A DNA stretch of 64,000 nucleotides from positions 1-64,000 of the forward strand of contig JAIXWW010000020.1 in assembly GCA_027491085.1 (NCBI GenBank). The letters are read 5' to 3'. Position 1 is the first letter of the stretch. Every line of letters starts with the position of its first letter. Below the pieces are notes generated by a model. That model saw only the letters and a program-made list of their open reading frames with translations. It did no database searches and was not told where the DNA came from. Source of the stretch: Bacteroidota bacterium. Its GTDB lineage: Bacteria; Bacteroidota; Bacteroidia; UKL13-3. Below are positions 32,433-42,817 of the stretch, piece by piece. A program made the position numbers and the translations under genes.

Positions 32433-32858
32433 TTACTCAGCAATTACAGCAGGCTTCACATTAATTGGATTTGATGGTTTTTGGTTTCCATTAGGGGTTT
32501 TACCAACACTCATTTGACTTTTTCCGTTAAACTCTGCTCCTGACTCAATAACCAATTTTTGTGAGGTAATGTCACCTGTGATTTTGGCAGTTGACTTCAC
32601 TGAAAGTAGGTCTTCTATAATTACATTGCCATTGATAATGCCTTGCACATCGCAATTAGCAGCGGTTACATTTCCATCTACTTTACTACTTGCCCCTAAT
32701 ACTAATTTGGTTTTTACGGTAATATTTCCTTTAACAGTTCCATCTATCCTTAAGTCACCTATAGAAGTAATATCACCAATTATACTTGTGCCCGCATTTA
32801 TAATATTTATTTCCTGTGGGTTAAATGTTTGATTTTTATTGCTATTAAAAATGGCCAT
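32433..32858 (-). CDS. Bactofilin family cytoskeletal protein
   Basis: NIINAGTSIIGDITSIGDLRIDGTVKGNITVKTKLVLGASSKVDGNVTAANCDVQGIINGNV beta-helical repeats. Confidence 0.94.
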   Translation of the reverse strand: MAIFNSNKNQTFNPQEINIINAGTSIIGDITSIGDLRIDGTVKGNITVKTKLVLGASSKVDGNVTAANCDVQGIINGNVIIEDLLSVKSTAKITGDITSQKLVIESGAEFNGKSQMSVGKTPNGNQKPSNPINVKPAVIAE

Positions 32859-33121
32859 TTGTTATAAAATTTATGGTTAATAACTTATTTTAGTAACAAA
32901 TATAGGTTAATTATTTGGGTAAACAAAAGCATTCAATCTATTATCAAATTTATATCACTTCAATGTTTGCCGAACTTAATTGAGTTTGTGTTCTCAATTT
33001 TTTTTGAAAAAAATTGAATAAAAAAATATTAGTACTTGAAATAATCCAAAAAATATTTTGTACCCTTGTATTAACAAAAGCCAATTGGCTAAAAAAACTA
33101 ACAATAAAATTTTATAATTAT

Positions 33122-33430
33122 ATGAACATTTACGTTGCAAATTTAAATTACAGTGTTTCTAACGAACAACTGCAACAATTATTCGAAGGCTTTGGCGAAG
33201 TATCATCAGCTAAAGTTATCTTAGACCGTGAAACTGGTCGTTCTCGCGGTTTTGGCTTTGTTGAAATGCCTAACGATGCTGAGGCTAATCAAGCCATTGA
33301 AAAGCTACATCAATCAGAACACGTAGGTAAAGTACTTAACGTAACTGAAGCAAGGCCAAAAACAGAAGGTGCCGGTGGTAGCAGAGGTTTTGGAGGAAGA
33401 AGTAATGATAGAGGTCCTCGTAGATACTAA
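33122..33430 (+). CDS. RRM RNA-binding protein
   Basis: MNIYVANLNYSVSNEQLQQLFEGFGEVSSAKVILDRETGRSRGFGFVEM (RNP motifs); Gly/Arg-rich tail. ORF track start 33014 looks too long. Confidence 0.93.
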   Translation: MNIYVANLNYSVSNEQLQQLFEGFGEVSSAKVILDRETGRSRGFGFVEMPNDAEANQAIEKLHQSEHVGKVLNVTEARPKTEGAGGSRGFGGRSNDRGPRRY

Positions 33431-33449
33431 CATATACCTTTAAAATATT

Positions 33450-33487
33450 GAAAAAAGCCAACTATTTAATAGTTGGCTTTTTTTTAT
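33450..33487 (+). terminator. Rho-independent terminator
   Basis: GAAAAAAGCCAACTATTTAATAGTTGGCTTTTTTTT. Confidence 0.85.
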
Positions 33488-33557
33488 TTATATAATTAAA
33501 ATTATATCTTACTAACACAGTTTTTTTGGTCAAATATTAATTGCACTTTTGTAGCAA

Positions 33558-34160
33558 ATGGAAATAAAATCTGCTGAATTTAAAATGGCAGCCTCAAACC
33601 TTGCTGGCTGTCCCAAAGGCAATTTACCTGAATTTGCTTTTATTGGTAGAAGTAATGTTGGGAAATCATCGCTCATTAACATGTTAGTGGAGCGCAAAGA
33701 TTTGGCGCGTACATCATCTACTCCAGGAAAAACAGTTAGCATTAATTTCTTTCTTATAAATGGAAAATGGAATTTAGTTGATTTACCTGGTTATGGTTAC
33801 GCAAAAAGAAGTAAAACTTTACGTGTTCAATGGGAAACTGTATTAATCGACTATTTGAAAAGTAGAGAAAACTTGCAGTGTGTTTTTGTATTAATTGATT
33901 GCAGGGTTCCACCACAAAACAGTGATATTTCTTTTATAAATATGTTAGGTCAAATGGAGGTTCCGTTTGTAATAGTTTTTACCAAATTAGATAAAATAAA
34001 AGCTATTGAATCAGCTGCTAATATTGAAAAATTCAAAGAAACCTTGCTACTGGATTGGTCGCATTTGCCAGAGTGTTTTGAAACCTCCTCTGTTAAAGAA
34101 ATTGGACGTAAGGAAATTCTTAAATTTATCAGTGGAATTATAAACACCCCTAAGGATTAG
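33558..34160 (+). CDS. engB: Ribosome biogenesis GTPase YihA/YsxC/EngB
   Basis: FAFIGRSNVGKSSLINMLVERKDLARTSSTPGKTVSINFFLINGKWNLVDLPGYGYAKRSK. Confidence 0.97.
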   Translation: MEIKSAEFKMAASNLAGCPKGNLPEFAFIGRSNVGKSSLINMLVERKDLARTSSTPGKTVSINFFLINGKWNLVDLPGYGYAKRSKTLRVQWETVLIDYLKSRENLQCVFVLIDCRVPPQNSDISFINMLGQMEVPFVIVFTKLDKIKAIESAANIEKFKETLLLDWSHLPECFETSSVKEIGRKEILKFISGIINTPKD

Positions 34161-34161
34161 G

Positions 34162-34935
34162 ATGCAAAGTTATGCTCAAATATTTGGTTTGATTGGTGAT
34201 AATCTCAAAAACACATTTTCGAAAGACTATTTCAATCATAAATTCGAAGCTTATAATTTACCTTATCACTATCAAAATTTTGAGTTAAAAAACATCAATG
34301 AGTTTTTGCCTTTAATTATTCAAAATGAAAAAATAGGTGGTTTAAATGTAACTATTCCATTTAAGCAAAGTATTATTCCATTTTTAGATAAATTGGACAC
34401 AACTGCTCTGGAAGTAGGTGCAGTAAATTGCGTTAAAATAAATAGGGTTAATGATAAGATTAGTCTTAAAGGATACAACACAGATGTATCAGGTTTTAAA
34501 CAATCATTATTAAATTTTATTCCTATAAATTTTGATGGTAAAGCAATCATATTAGGTACAGGTGGTGTAAGTAAGGCTGTGCAATACATATTCCGCCAAT
34601 TGGCAATTGAATTTATTTCCGTAACCTCTCAAACATCAAAAATAGGTGTAGGTACAATTGGTTATGATGAACTTCAAGAAATGGATATAAACAAATTTAC
34701 ATTAGTTATAAATGCAACCCCTTTGGGTATGTACACCAAAGTACTTGAATTTCCTGAATTTCCTTACGGAAAATTGACTCCAAATCATTTTTGTTATGAT
34801 CTTATTTATTTGCCAACAGAATCTCAATTTTTGACCAAATCAAAAGCAATGAAAGCAAATATAAAAAACGGTATGGAAATGCTTTATAGTCAAGCCGATT
34901 ACGCATTTAGTATCTTTACAGAGCAATTGGAATAA
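34162..34935 (+). CDS. aroE: Shikimate dehydrogenase family protein
   Basis: GLNVTIPFKQSIIPFLDKLDTTALEVGAVNCVKI, GYNTDVSGF, ILGTGGVSKAVQY, NGMEMLYSQADYAF. Confidence 0.88.
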   Translation: MQSYAQIFGLIGDNLKNTFSKDYFNHKFEAYNLPYHYQNFELKNINEFLPLIIQNEKIGGLNVTIPFKQSIIPFLDKLDTTALEVGAVNCVKINRVNDKISLKGYNTDVSGFKQSLLNFIPINFDGKAIILGTGGVSKAVQYIFRQLAIEFISVTSQTSKIGVGTIGYDELQEMDINKFTLVINATPLGMYTKVLEFPEFPYGKLTPNHFCYDLIYLPTESQFLTKSKAMKANIKNGMEMLYSQADYAFSIFTEQLE

Positions 34936-35024
34936 TTTTGTAGTATTTTATTTATAATTTAAAGTATTTTATTAATTTGCCCTTTAATTCAAAATAATTG
35001 GGTTGAAATAAAATACTATTTGAA

Positions 35025-37031
35025 ATGAAAACCATTAATCTAGCAACAATTGTATTAATAATTTTTTCGCTTTCTTGCCAAAAAGTAACTAAAGACGCGG
35101 TGGAGGTAATAGCACCCGAATCGGTTACAGATATTAATTTATTGAAGGTTCCTTCAAATTTCGATTATCAAACTTCAAACGAAATTAGTTTTAGTATTCA
35201 ATTGCTAACAAATGACGATAAGCCAATAAAAAATGTTAGAATAGATATCATGGATGGTGCTTCTGATTTGGATGGAAGTAAAATAATTGTTTCTGGTTCA
35301 ACAGATAATTTTGGTGTATTTAGTTCAAAAGTTGAAGTGCCAAGTTATTTAACAAAAGTTGTGGTTAATTCCGATTATATTGGTATTCCCAATGATGTGC
35401 TGTTAGATTTAGTAAAGCCAACTACCAGTTTAACTCTTGGTGGAAAGTCGCCAATGAAAATAATTACTGCACAAGGAAAACTTGCCAGTGGTAATAATAT
35501 CTCTTTATCAAAATCAACAGATTTTTCATACAGGTTAGGTACTTGGGAACTAGTTCAAGGAAAACCTAATTATTTATTTTTACCTCGCGAAGTAATATCG
35601 TCAAGTTTTTTAGCGGACGTGAACACCTCCTTACCCGAGAAAAAACGAGTGCCTATTTATAATCCAGGGTATTTAAGCAATACAGTAGAACATAATTTGA
35701 AAATAACTCAACTATCAGATATCTGGATTACTTTTGTTCATGAAGGGGCAGGTTTTAGAAACTCGTTATTTTATTATGTTTACAATAAAAATAATCCTCC
35801 TCAAACCAGAAATGATATTGACTCCTTAATTTGTGTGTTTCCAAATGCTTCCTATTTGGGTAGTGGTGGTGGTTTGGTTTCAGGTGATAGGGTTTTAATT
35901 GGAAGGTTTGGTGCAGATACGGTGGTGGGTTTTGCAATTTCATCTGATGGATATAGAAGTAGTGGAATTCAAAATACAACCATTTTTTTATCTGATAAAA
36001 ACTTAAATGTGAATGAATCCAATTCAACAAAAAAAGAACATTCCGTTTTGTTTTATGATAATTCAACCGATAGGTTTTTGATAGCTTTTGAGGATCAATT
36101 ACGCACAAATGGATCAAGTGATGAAGATTTTAATGATGTAGTGTTTTTTGCTAAGGCAAATCCTGTTACTGGCATAGATACAAAAGATGTATTACCAATA
36201 AAAAACTTTTCAGATATTGATAATGATGGCATTGCCGATGATTTAGATGATTACCCAAATGATGCTACAAAAGCTCATAATAATATTTATCCTTCTATAG
36301 ACGAAATGGCAACAATTGCCTTTGAGGATCAATGGCCAAGTAAAGGTGATTATGATTTGAATGATTTGGTTATAGATTACAGATATAATGTAATTACCAA
36401 CGCTGATAATAATGTAGTAAAGGTAATTGGTAGGTTTAAGCCTAGAGCAGCGGGAGGAGTATATAAAAATGCTTTTGGAGTTGAATTCCCAACAAATAGA
36501 AGTAATGTTAAAAATTTTACGGGTGCAACATTAGAAACAGGTCAATCAAAGGCAGTGGCAATTTTATTTAATAACTCAAGGACAAAATTCAATAATGCAT
36601 TTAACACAAAAGATGGAGAACCTTATCAAAACGTGGACACAATGGATATCAGTTTTGAGTTAATTTCACCAATTTCAATTAATAGTTTTTCTTTAGGATC
36701 ATTCAATCCCTTTATTTTTGTAGATGAAGTTGGTAAAGGACGAGGATTTGAAATACATTTAGCTGGTAAAACGCCTACTGATTTAGCAAATTCAGCTATT
36801 TTTGGTACATCTAGCGATGGAACAAGCATTGCTAATGGTACTTATTACAAAACTAAGAATAACCTACCATTTGCTATAAATGTCCCTAAATCATTTCCAT
36901 ACCTTAAAGAGAAAAATTCTATCATAAGTGGTTATGTTTATTTTGCAACTTGGGCTACATCTGGTGGGTCTTTAAAAACTGATTGGTATTTAAATAACAA
37001 TGGTTATAGACAAACCGTAAAACTATACTAG
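35025..37031 (+). CDS. LruC domain-containing (DUF4842-like) lipoprotein
   Basis: Lipobox-like IFSLSCQK; IAFEDQWPSKGDYDLNDLVIDYRYNVITNADNNVVKVIGRFKPRAAGGVYKNAFGVEFP. Confidence 0.85.
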   Translation: MKTINLATIVLIIFSLSCQKVTKDAVEVIAPESVTDINLLKVPSNFDYQTSNEISFSIQLLTNDDKPIKNVRIDIMDGASDLDGSKIIVSGSTDNFGVFSSKVEVPSYLTKVVVNSDYIGIPNDVLLDLVKPTTSLTLGGKSPMKIITAQGKLASGNNISLSKSTDFSYRLGTWELVQGKPNYLFLPREVISSSFLADVNTSLPEKKRVPIYNPGYLSNTVEHNLKITQLSDIWITFVHEGAGFRNSLFYYVYNKNNPPQTRNDIDSLICVFPNASYLGSGGGLVSGDRVLIGRFGADTVVGFAISSDGYRSSGIQNTTIFLSDKNLNVNESNSTKKEHSVLFYDNSTDRFLIAFEDQLRTNGSSDEDFNDVVFFAKANPVTGIDTKDVLPIKNFSDIDNDGIADDLDDYPNDATKAHNNIYPSIDEMATIAFEDQWPSKGDYDLNDLVIDYRYNVITNADNNVVKVIGRFKPRAAGGVYKNAFGVEFPTNRSNVKNFTGATLETGQSKAVAILFNNSRTKFNNAFNTKDGEPYQNVDTMDISFELISPISINSFSLGSFNPFIFVDEVGKGRGFEIHLAGKTPTDLANSAIFGTSSDGTSIANGTYYKTKNNLPFAINVPKSFPYLKEKNSIISGYVYFATWATSGGSLKTDWYLNNNGYRQTVKLY

Positions 37032-37180
37032 ACAAAATTTTCTATTTGGTTATCTATTGTTTAAGTGGTTTTTATTTTATTTGAACAAACTAAAAAACTA
37101 TTTATTTTGTTGTTTTGGTATTTTTTATAAATTTGTTTAATAATTATATAAATTGATTTATATATAAGAAAACTTAACCT

Positions 37181-37594
37181 ATGGGAAAATTGGACTGTAT
37201 TTGTATAATAGATGATGATGACATTTATACTTTTTTGTTAAAAAAGACATTGTTAAAATCTAATATATGTTCAAATATTAAATCATTTGAGAACGGTCTT
37301 GTTGGTCTAGAAGGGATTAAAAAAATGATCGAAAATGAGGAAACTCTTCCTGATTTGATACTGTTAGATATTAACATGCCTTTGTTCGATGGCTGGGAGT
37401 TTTTAGAGGAATTTAAAAAACTAAAACATCTTATTTCAAAGCCAATTTCAATATATATTGTCAGCTCTTCAATCTCTCAAGCTGATATAAATAAAGCAAA
37501 ATTTAATGAAGAAGTGATTGATTTTTTAACTAAACCAATTGAATCTTCAAAAATTAAAAGTATTTGTGATTTACATTTATCGTCAACAAACTAG
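37181..37594 (+). CDS. Single-domain response regulator
   Basis: CIIDDDDIYTFLLKK, LPDLILLDINMPLFDGWEFLEEFKKL, FLTKPIES. Confidence 0.93.
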   Translation: MGKLDCICIIDDDDIYTFLLKKTLLKSNICSNIKSFENGLVGLEGIKKMIENEETLPDLILLDINMPLFDGWEFLEEFKKLKHLISKPISIYIVSSSISQADINKAKFNEEVIDFLTKPIESSKIKSICDLHLSSTN

Positions 37595-37602
37595 CTTTTG
37601 AA

Positions 37603-40600
37603 ATGGAGAAAATTAAAGAAGAATTTTATAAATTAGTTGTTAAAAATAAAGAGATATTTGAATTTATTGAAAAATTTGCTCTTAATGGTTATATAAATTT
37701 AAATCTTTCAAGTATTAATGATTCAGTTATTAGCAAGAGTTTACTGAATTTACTTGGATATTTGGAATGCGAAAGTCAGTTTTTTTTAAATAATTTTGAT
37801 AGATTAAAAACACTAACTAGTTTATCACAAAACCACACTAAAAATATAACCTTTATAGCTTACTCGGGTGCTGAAAGATACTTTACATTTGAGGCGTTAA
37901 AAGTAAATAATGATAACTTACTTTTTTGCTTAAAAGTTGATTTAAATAATGATACTTTTTTTGATAACGAGTTAGTTAAAACAAAAGAAATTCTGAGTCA
38001 AATTAGTAAAGTTGCCAAAATTGGAGGTTGGGAGTATGATATAGAAAAGGAAACCTTACAGTGGTCAGATATAACCAAACAAATTCACGAAGTTAATGAG
38101 GATTATATTCCTAATTTGAGTGAAGGAATATTTTACTACAAGGAAGGATTTAGTAGAGAAACTCTTAATAATTGTTTCTACGAATGTATTGAAAATGGCA
38201 CCTCTTATGACTTAGAGTTAGAGTTAATTACCGCAAAAGGTAATCAGGTTTGGGTAAGAACAATAGGGAATGCTGAATTTATCAATAATAAATGTAAACG
38301 GATTTACGGAACATTCCAAGATATCAGTAATAAAAAGAAGATTGAAGCGCAGAATGAAGTTAATCTGAAAATTATTACAGATTTAACGAATGAGTTACCT
38401 GGTGCATTGTATCAGTTTGAATTGTTAAATAATGGGAAAATGAGATTTCCATATGTATCATCTGGTTTCATTAAATTATTTGGATTATCAAAAACGGAAA
38501 TTGAAGAAAGTCCTGAAAAATTATTTGAATTAGTACACCCTGATGATTTAGTAAAAGTAAATAATTCTATATCTGAATCTGCATTAAATTTTACTAAATG
38601 GCATCTTGAATTTAGGGTAATAATTAACAACGAAATATTATGGATTAAGGGAGATTCAAGCCCTGAAAAACATCAAAATGGTTTAATATGGCATGGCTAC
38701 ATGCAAAATATTACTGAAAGGAAAAAAGCTGAACTAGAAATTATTAGTATAAACAAAAGGTTTGAGTTAGCTACTCAGTCAGCCCAAATTGGTGTTTGGG
38801 AGATTAGTATAAATAAACAAGCAGTTGTTTGGAACGATGTAATGTACGCCATGTACGAAGCAGATTTTTTAGTAACTAAAAATCCATATAAAATTTTTAA
38901 ATCAAGAGTACACCCTGAGGATCTGCCCGGTCTTGAAAAGAGTATATCGAATTCAATCAATAATTTAAAGGACTTCAACGAAGTTTTTAGAATATTGAAC
39001 AATGATAATACAGTAAAATACTTAAAGGCTAGTGCAAGAATTCAATTTAATGAAAATAATGAACCAACCCAACTAGTTGGAATTACCTTTGATATTACTG
39101 CAGAAAAAATATCTGAAAATGCCATTCAACATGCAAAAGAAATAGCCGAAGCTTCGAGCGTATCTAAATCAGAGTTTTTGGCCAATATGAGTCATGAGAT
39201 CAGAACACCACTTAATGGTGTAATAGGTTTTATCGATTTGTTAATGAAAACAAAATTGGATCAAATTCAATTGCAGTATATGGAAACGGTTTATAAGTCG
39301 GCAAATTCATTGTTAGATATTATCAATGATATACTTGATTTTTCAAAGATAGAAGCTGGAAAACTTGAATTGTCAATTGAAGAAATTGATTTGTTTGATT
39401 TTGGAAGTCAGGTTACTGATATTATTAAATTTCAAGCACATTCTAAAGGATTGGAAGTATTGTTGAAAATACCGCCAATACTACCTGAATTAGTTCTTGC
39501 AGATTCTGTTCGATTAAGACAAATATTGGTAAACTTATTAGGCAATGCAATCAAATTTACCGAACACGGTGAAATTGAACTAAGAATTGATGCTATTGGA
39601 AATAATAATGGTAAAACAAATTTCAGGTTTTCAGTCAGAGATACAGGAGTTGGGATAGATAAAAAGAACCAAGATAAAATATTTGAAGCATTTTCTCAGG
39701 AGGATGCAACTATTTCAAGGAAATTTGGTGGAACAGGTTTAGGTTTAACAATCTCTAATAAACTATTAGATTTAATGGGTAGTAAGTTACAAATTAAGTC
39801 AGAGATTGGTGTTGGAAGTATATTTTTCTTTGATTTGGAATTGAATGCCAAACATGAGAAAAAAGAAGATTGGAAGCAATTAACTGAAATCAATAAAATA
39901 CTTATTGTAGATGATAACACCAGCAATAGATTGATATTAAAACAAATGTTTTCCCTTCGTTATGTGCAGATAGATTTAGCTAAAAATGGAATAGAAGCAT
40001 TAGATAAAATTAGTGAGAAAAACCGATATGATTTGATTTTAATGGACTATAATATGCCTTATTTAGATGGCATTGAAACGGTAAAGAACATTAGAAATAA
40101 ACTTAAAAAAAGTGGTTATCAATTGCCAATTATATTATTGAACAACTCAACTGATGAAGATGATTTGGATAATATGATGGAAGAGTTGTTTATTCAATAC
40201 CGACTTGTAAAGCCTGTTAAAATGAAACAACTTTATGATTGTTTGGTTAAAATTCAAAATAAGGATACAGTAGTCAAAAAAAATAAAGATGTTCAAATAC
40301 CATCTGAAATTAATTTAGGAGAGATTAATATATTAATTGCAGATGATAATCCAATCAACATGATGCTTACAAGAAGTATTTTTAGCAGTATTATTCCCAA
40401 TGCTACTATTCAAGAAGCACAAAATGGAATAGAAGCTGTATCAAAATTTGTTAAGCATAAGCCAGATATAGTTTTTATGGATATTCAAATGCCAGAAATG
40501 AACGGTTATAAAGCTGCTATCGAAATTAGAAAATTTGAACACGATGAGAGTCATGTTCCCATTATAGCACTTACCGCTGGGACAGTTAAAGGTGAGAAGG

Positions 40601-41073
40601 AAAGATGTTTGCGTTCTGGAATGGACGATTATATAAGCAAACCTGTAATAACAGATACTATTGTTAAATCAATAGAAAAATGGCTAGATTTTAATAACGG
40701 TATTTATAAAAAGAAAGAAAGAATGGAAATTAACAGTTTGAACAAACATTTTGATTTAGAAAAATTGAAAGATCGTCTTGATAATGATATTGAACTTATT
40801 AATCAATTGATGGTAATGACAAGGGAATACCTAGTTGAATTTATACCTAGTTTAGAATCGTTTATAAACGACAACAATAGAACTGCAATTAAATCGTTAG
40901 CCCATAAAATGAAAGGAACGGCACTTTCTGTGTGTTTTACAGAATTAGCGCTATTATCTCTAGAGTTGGAAAAACGAGATAATTATGATGACTATAATTT
41001 TGTTGCTTTTAAATCAAATATGATTGCTGAAATAGATTTTTTGGTTAAAATGATTGATGAAAATTATAAGTAA
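37603..41073 (+). CDS. Hybrid sensor histidine kinase (multi-PAS, HisKA, HATPase, two REC, HPt)
   Basis: SEFLANMSHEIRTPLNGVIGF H-box; LGNAIKFTEHG; FGGTGLGLTISNKL; REC domains with LILMDYNMPYLDG and IVFMDIQMPEMNG; HPt-like IKSLAHKMKGTALSV. Confidence 0.95.
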   Translation: MEKIKEEFYKLVVKNKEIFEFIEKFALNGYINLNLSSINDSVISKSLLNLLGYLECESQFFLNNFDRLKTLTSLSQNHTKNITFIAYSGAERYFTFEALKVNNDNLLFCLKVDLNNDTFFDNELVKTKEILSQISKVAKIGGWEYDIEKETLQWSDITKQIHEVNEDYIPNLSEGIFYYKEGFSRETLNNCFYECIENGTSYDLELELITAKGNQVWVRTIGNAEFINNKCKRIYGTFQDISNKKKIEAQNEVNLKIITDLTNELPGALYQFELLNNGKMRFPYVSSGFIKLFGLSKTEIEESPEKLFELVHPDDLVKVNNSISESALNFTKWHLEFRVIINNEILWIKGDSSPEKHQNGLIWHGYMQNITERKKAELEIISINKRFELATQSAQIGVWEISINKQAVVWNDVMYAMYEADFLVTKNPYKIFKSRVHPEDLPGLEKSISNSINNLKDFNEVFRILNNDNTVKYLKASARIQFNENNEPTQLVGITFDITAEKISENAIQHAKEIAEASSVSKSEFLANMSHEIRTPLNGVIGFIDLLMKTKLDQIQLQYMETVYKSANSLLDIINDILDFSKIEAGKLELSIEEIDLFDFGSQVTDIIKFQAHSKGLEVLLKIPPILPELVLADSVRLRQILVNLLGNAIKFTEHGEIELRIDAIGNNNGKTNFRFSVRDTGVGIDKKNQDKIFEAFSQEDATISRKFGGTGLGLTISNKLLDLMGSKLQIKSEIGVGSIFFFDLELNAKHEKKEDWKQLTEINKILIVDDNTSNRLILKQMFSLRYVQIDLAKNGIEALDKISEKNRYDLILMDYNMPYLDGIETVKNIRNKLKKSGYQLPIILLNNSTDEDDLDNMMEELFIQYRLVKPVKMKQLYDCLVKIQNKDTVVKKNKDVQIPSEINLGEINILIADDNPINMMLTRSIFSSIIPNATIQEAQNGIEAVSKFVKHKPDIVFMDIQMPEMNGYKAAIEIRKFEHDESHVPIIALTAGTVKGEKERCLRSGMDDYISKPVITDTIVKSIEKWLDFNNGIYKKKERMEINSLNKHFDLEKLKDRLDNDIELINQLMVMTREYLVEFIPSLESFINDNNRTAIKSLAHKMKGTALSVCFTELALLSLELEKRDNYDDYNFVAFKSNMIAEIDFLVKMIDENYK

Positions 41074-41110
41074 TCAAAAACTATAATTACAAAATTTGGT
41101 TTAAAATAGT

Positions 41111-41923
41111 ATGACGAATTCTTATTTAAATAACTTAAAAGCTGAAATAGAACCATTAAGACAAGAACTTGTAAACCATAGTTTATATAAAAAAATTACA
41201 ACTATGGAGCATTTGAAGGTGTTTATGGAGCATCATATCTATGCAGTTTGGGATTTTATGTCACTATTGAAGTCGCTGCAGCAGCATTTAACTTGTGTGC
41301 AAACTCCTTGGTATCCCGTAGGTACTGCCGATACAAGGTATTTAATTAATGAAATTGTTCTTGGAGAAGAAAGCGATGTTGATGAAAAAGGAAACAGAAT
41401 AAGTCATTTTGAACTGTATTTGCAAGCTATGGTTCAAGCGGATTGCAACACCAATTCAATTAAACATTTTATAAACCATATTTCCAATAGAGCACATGTG
41501 AATGATGCTTTGGTACTAGCCAATGTAAATAACGGAGCAAGTTATTTTGTTCAAAATACCTTCAAAACTATTGCAACACAAAATCCAGCTATACTATCGG
41601 CTGTTTTCACATTTGGAAGAGAAGATTTAATACCCGATATGTTTTTAAGTTTGATAAACGAACTAAAAAAACAGTTTCCCAATAAATTGGATATCTTACA
41701 ATATTATATTGAACGACATATTGAAGTAGACGGTGACCATCACTCACACTTAGCATATCAAATGACAGAAAATTTATGCGGAACAGATAGTGCAAAATGG
41801 GCTGAAGCAACAATGTATGTTAAGGATTCTTTACAAGCACGTATTAACCTTTGGAACGCCATAGAAGAATCTATTCAAAGTTTATCTGTAACTCATATTA
41901 ACCAAAACTTGGCTAGTAATTAG
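41111..41923 (+). CDS. DUF3050 / haem-oxygenase-like fold protein
   Basis: 270 aa; [29 protein letters not shown]...[25 protein letters not shown]. Confidence 0.82.
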   Translation: MTNSYLNNLKAEIEPLRQELVNHSLYKKITTMEHLKVFMEHHIYAVWDFMSLLKSLQQHLTCVQTPWYPVGTADTRYLINEIVLGEESDVDEKGNRISHFELYLQAMVQADCNTNSIKHFINHISNRAHVNDALVLANVNNGASYFVQNTFKTIATQNPAILSAVFTFGREDLIPDMFLSLINELKKQFPNKLDILQYYIERHIEVDGDHHSHLAYQMTENLCGTDSAKWAEATMYVKDSLQARINLWNAIEESIQSLSVTHINQNLASN

Positions 41924-42815
41924 CCTTTACAGTTTCAGCTTTTTTAAAACTAGCCAAAAAAACTCCTGCGAATACGATTAGCATAAAAATTAGTTTTTCA
42001 AAACTTAATTCATCGGTAGCAAATACAATGGCTATTATGGTAGCGCAAACTGGTTGTAAATAAATATATGTTCCCACCAAACTGCTACTAGCATGGCGTA
42101 AAGCATAAGCATTTAACACATAAGTTAAAAAAGTAGAACCAATAGTAATAAAGCCTACAAATAGCCAAATTTTACTAGAAAAGGTACTCCATTCAATTTG
42201 TGTAAACTCGTTAAAACCAAAAGGAAGAACCAATAAAGTACCAAACAAAAAGCTATACAAAGTAACTGTAAGTGGATGGTATTTATGAATTAACTGTTTG
42301 GCATAAACCAAATAAAAAGCATAAATAATAGCATTAGCAGCCACCATAATATCGCCTAAAACCCTATCAGAATCAAACTGGAACTTACGACCTCCTACTA
42401 GCATAATGGCTCCTAAACTGGCCAATAAAACCCCAATTAATTTACGAACAGTAATTTTTTCTTTGTTCCACCAAACAGAAATTACAATTACAAAAATGGG
42501 CGTATTCATCATCAATACCGAACCATTTATGGGAGTGGTTATTGATAAACCTTTAAAAAACAAAAGCATATTAGCAGCCACACCAAATATGGCACAAACC
42601 ACTAATTTTAGCAAATCAGTTTTATCTCTAATTTTTTCTTTTATAAACGATTTATGGAACAAAAAAATTAACACACTTGCCACCGAAACCCTTAATAAAA
42701 TAAAGGCAAAAGGCTTTATGTATACAGGCATTACTTGTTTAGCAATACTAAAAGTAGCACCATAAATAATGGTAACGATCCAAAGGGCTAAATGTACTTT
42801 TACTTTTGTACTCAT
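41913..42815 (-). CDS. EamA/DMT family transporter
   Basis: Ten hydrophobic segments; [61 protein letters not shown]. Confidence 0.92.
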   Translation of the reverse strand: MSTKVKVHLALWIVTIIYGATFSIAKQVMPVYIKPFAFILLRVSVASVLIFLFHKSFIKEKIRDKTDLLKLVVCAIFGVAANMLLFFKGLSITTPINGSVLMMNTPIFVIVISVWWNKEKITVRKLIGVLLASLGAIMLVGGRKFQFDSDRVLGDIMVAANAIIYAFYLVYAKQLIHKYHPLTVTLYSFLFGTLLVLPFGFNEFTQIEWSTFSSKIWLFVGFITIGSTFLTYVLNAYALRHASSSLVGTYIYLQPVCATIIAIVFATDELSFEKLIFMLIVFAGVFLASFKKAETVKANY

Positions 42816-42817
42816 GG

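Noticed and set aside
33525-33551. TTTG...CACTTTTG as the engB promoter
   Set aside because: The spacer is 15 nt rather than 19 and the -7 element lacks the TA, so the match to consensus is too weak.
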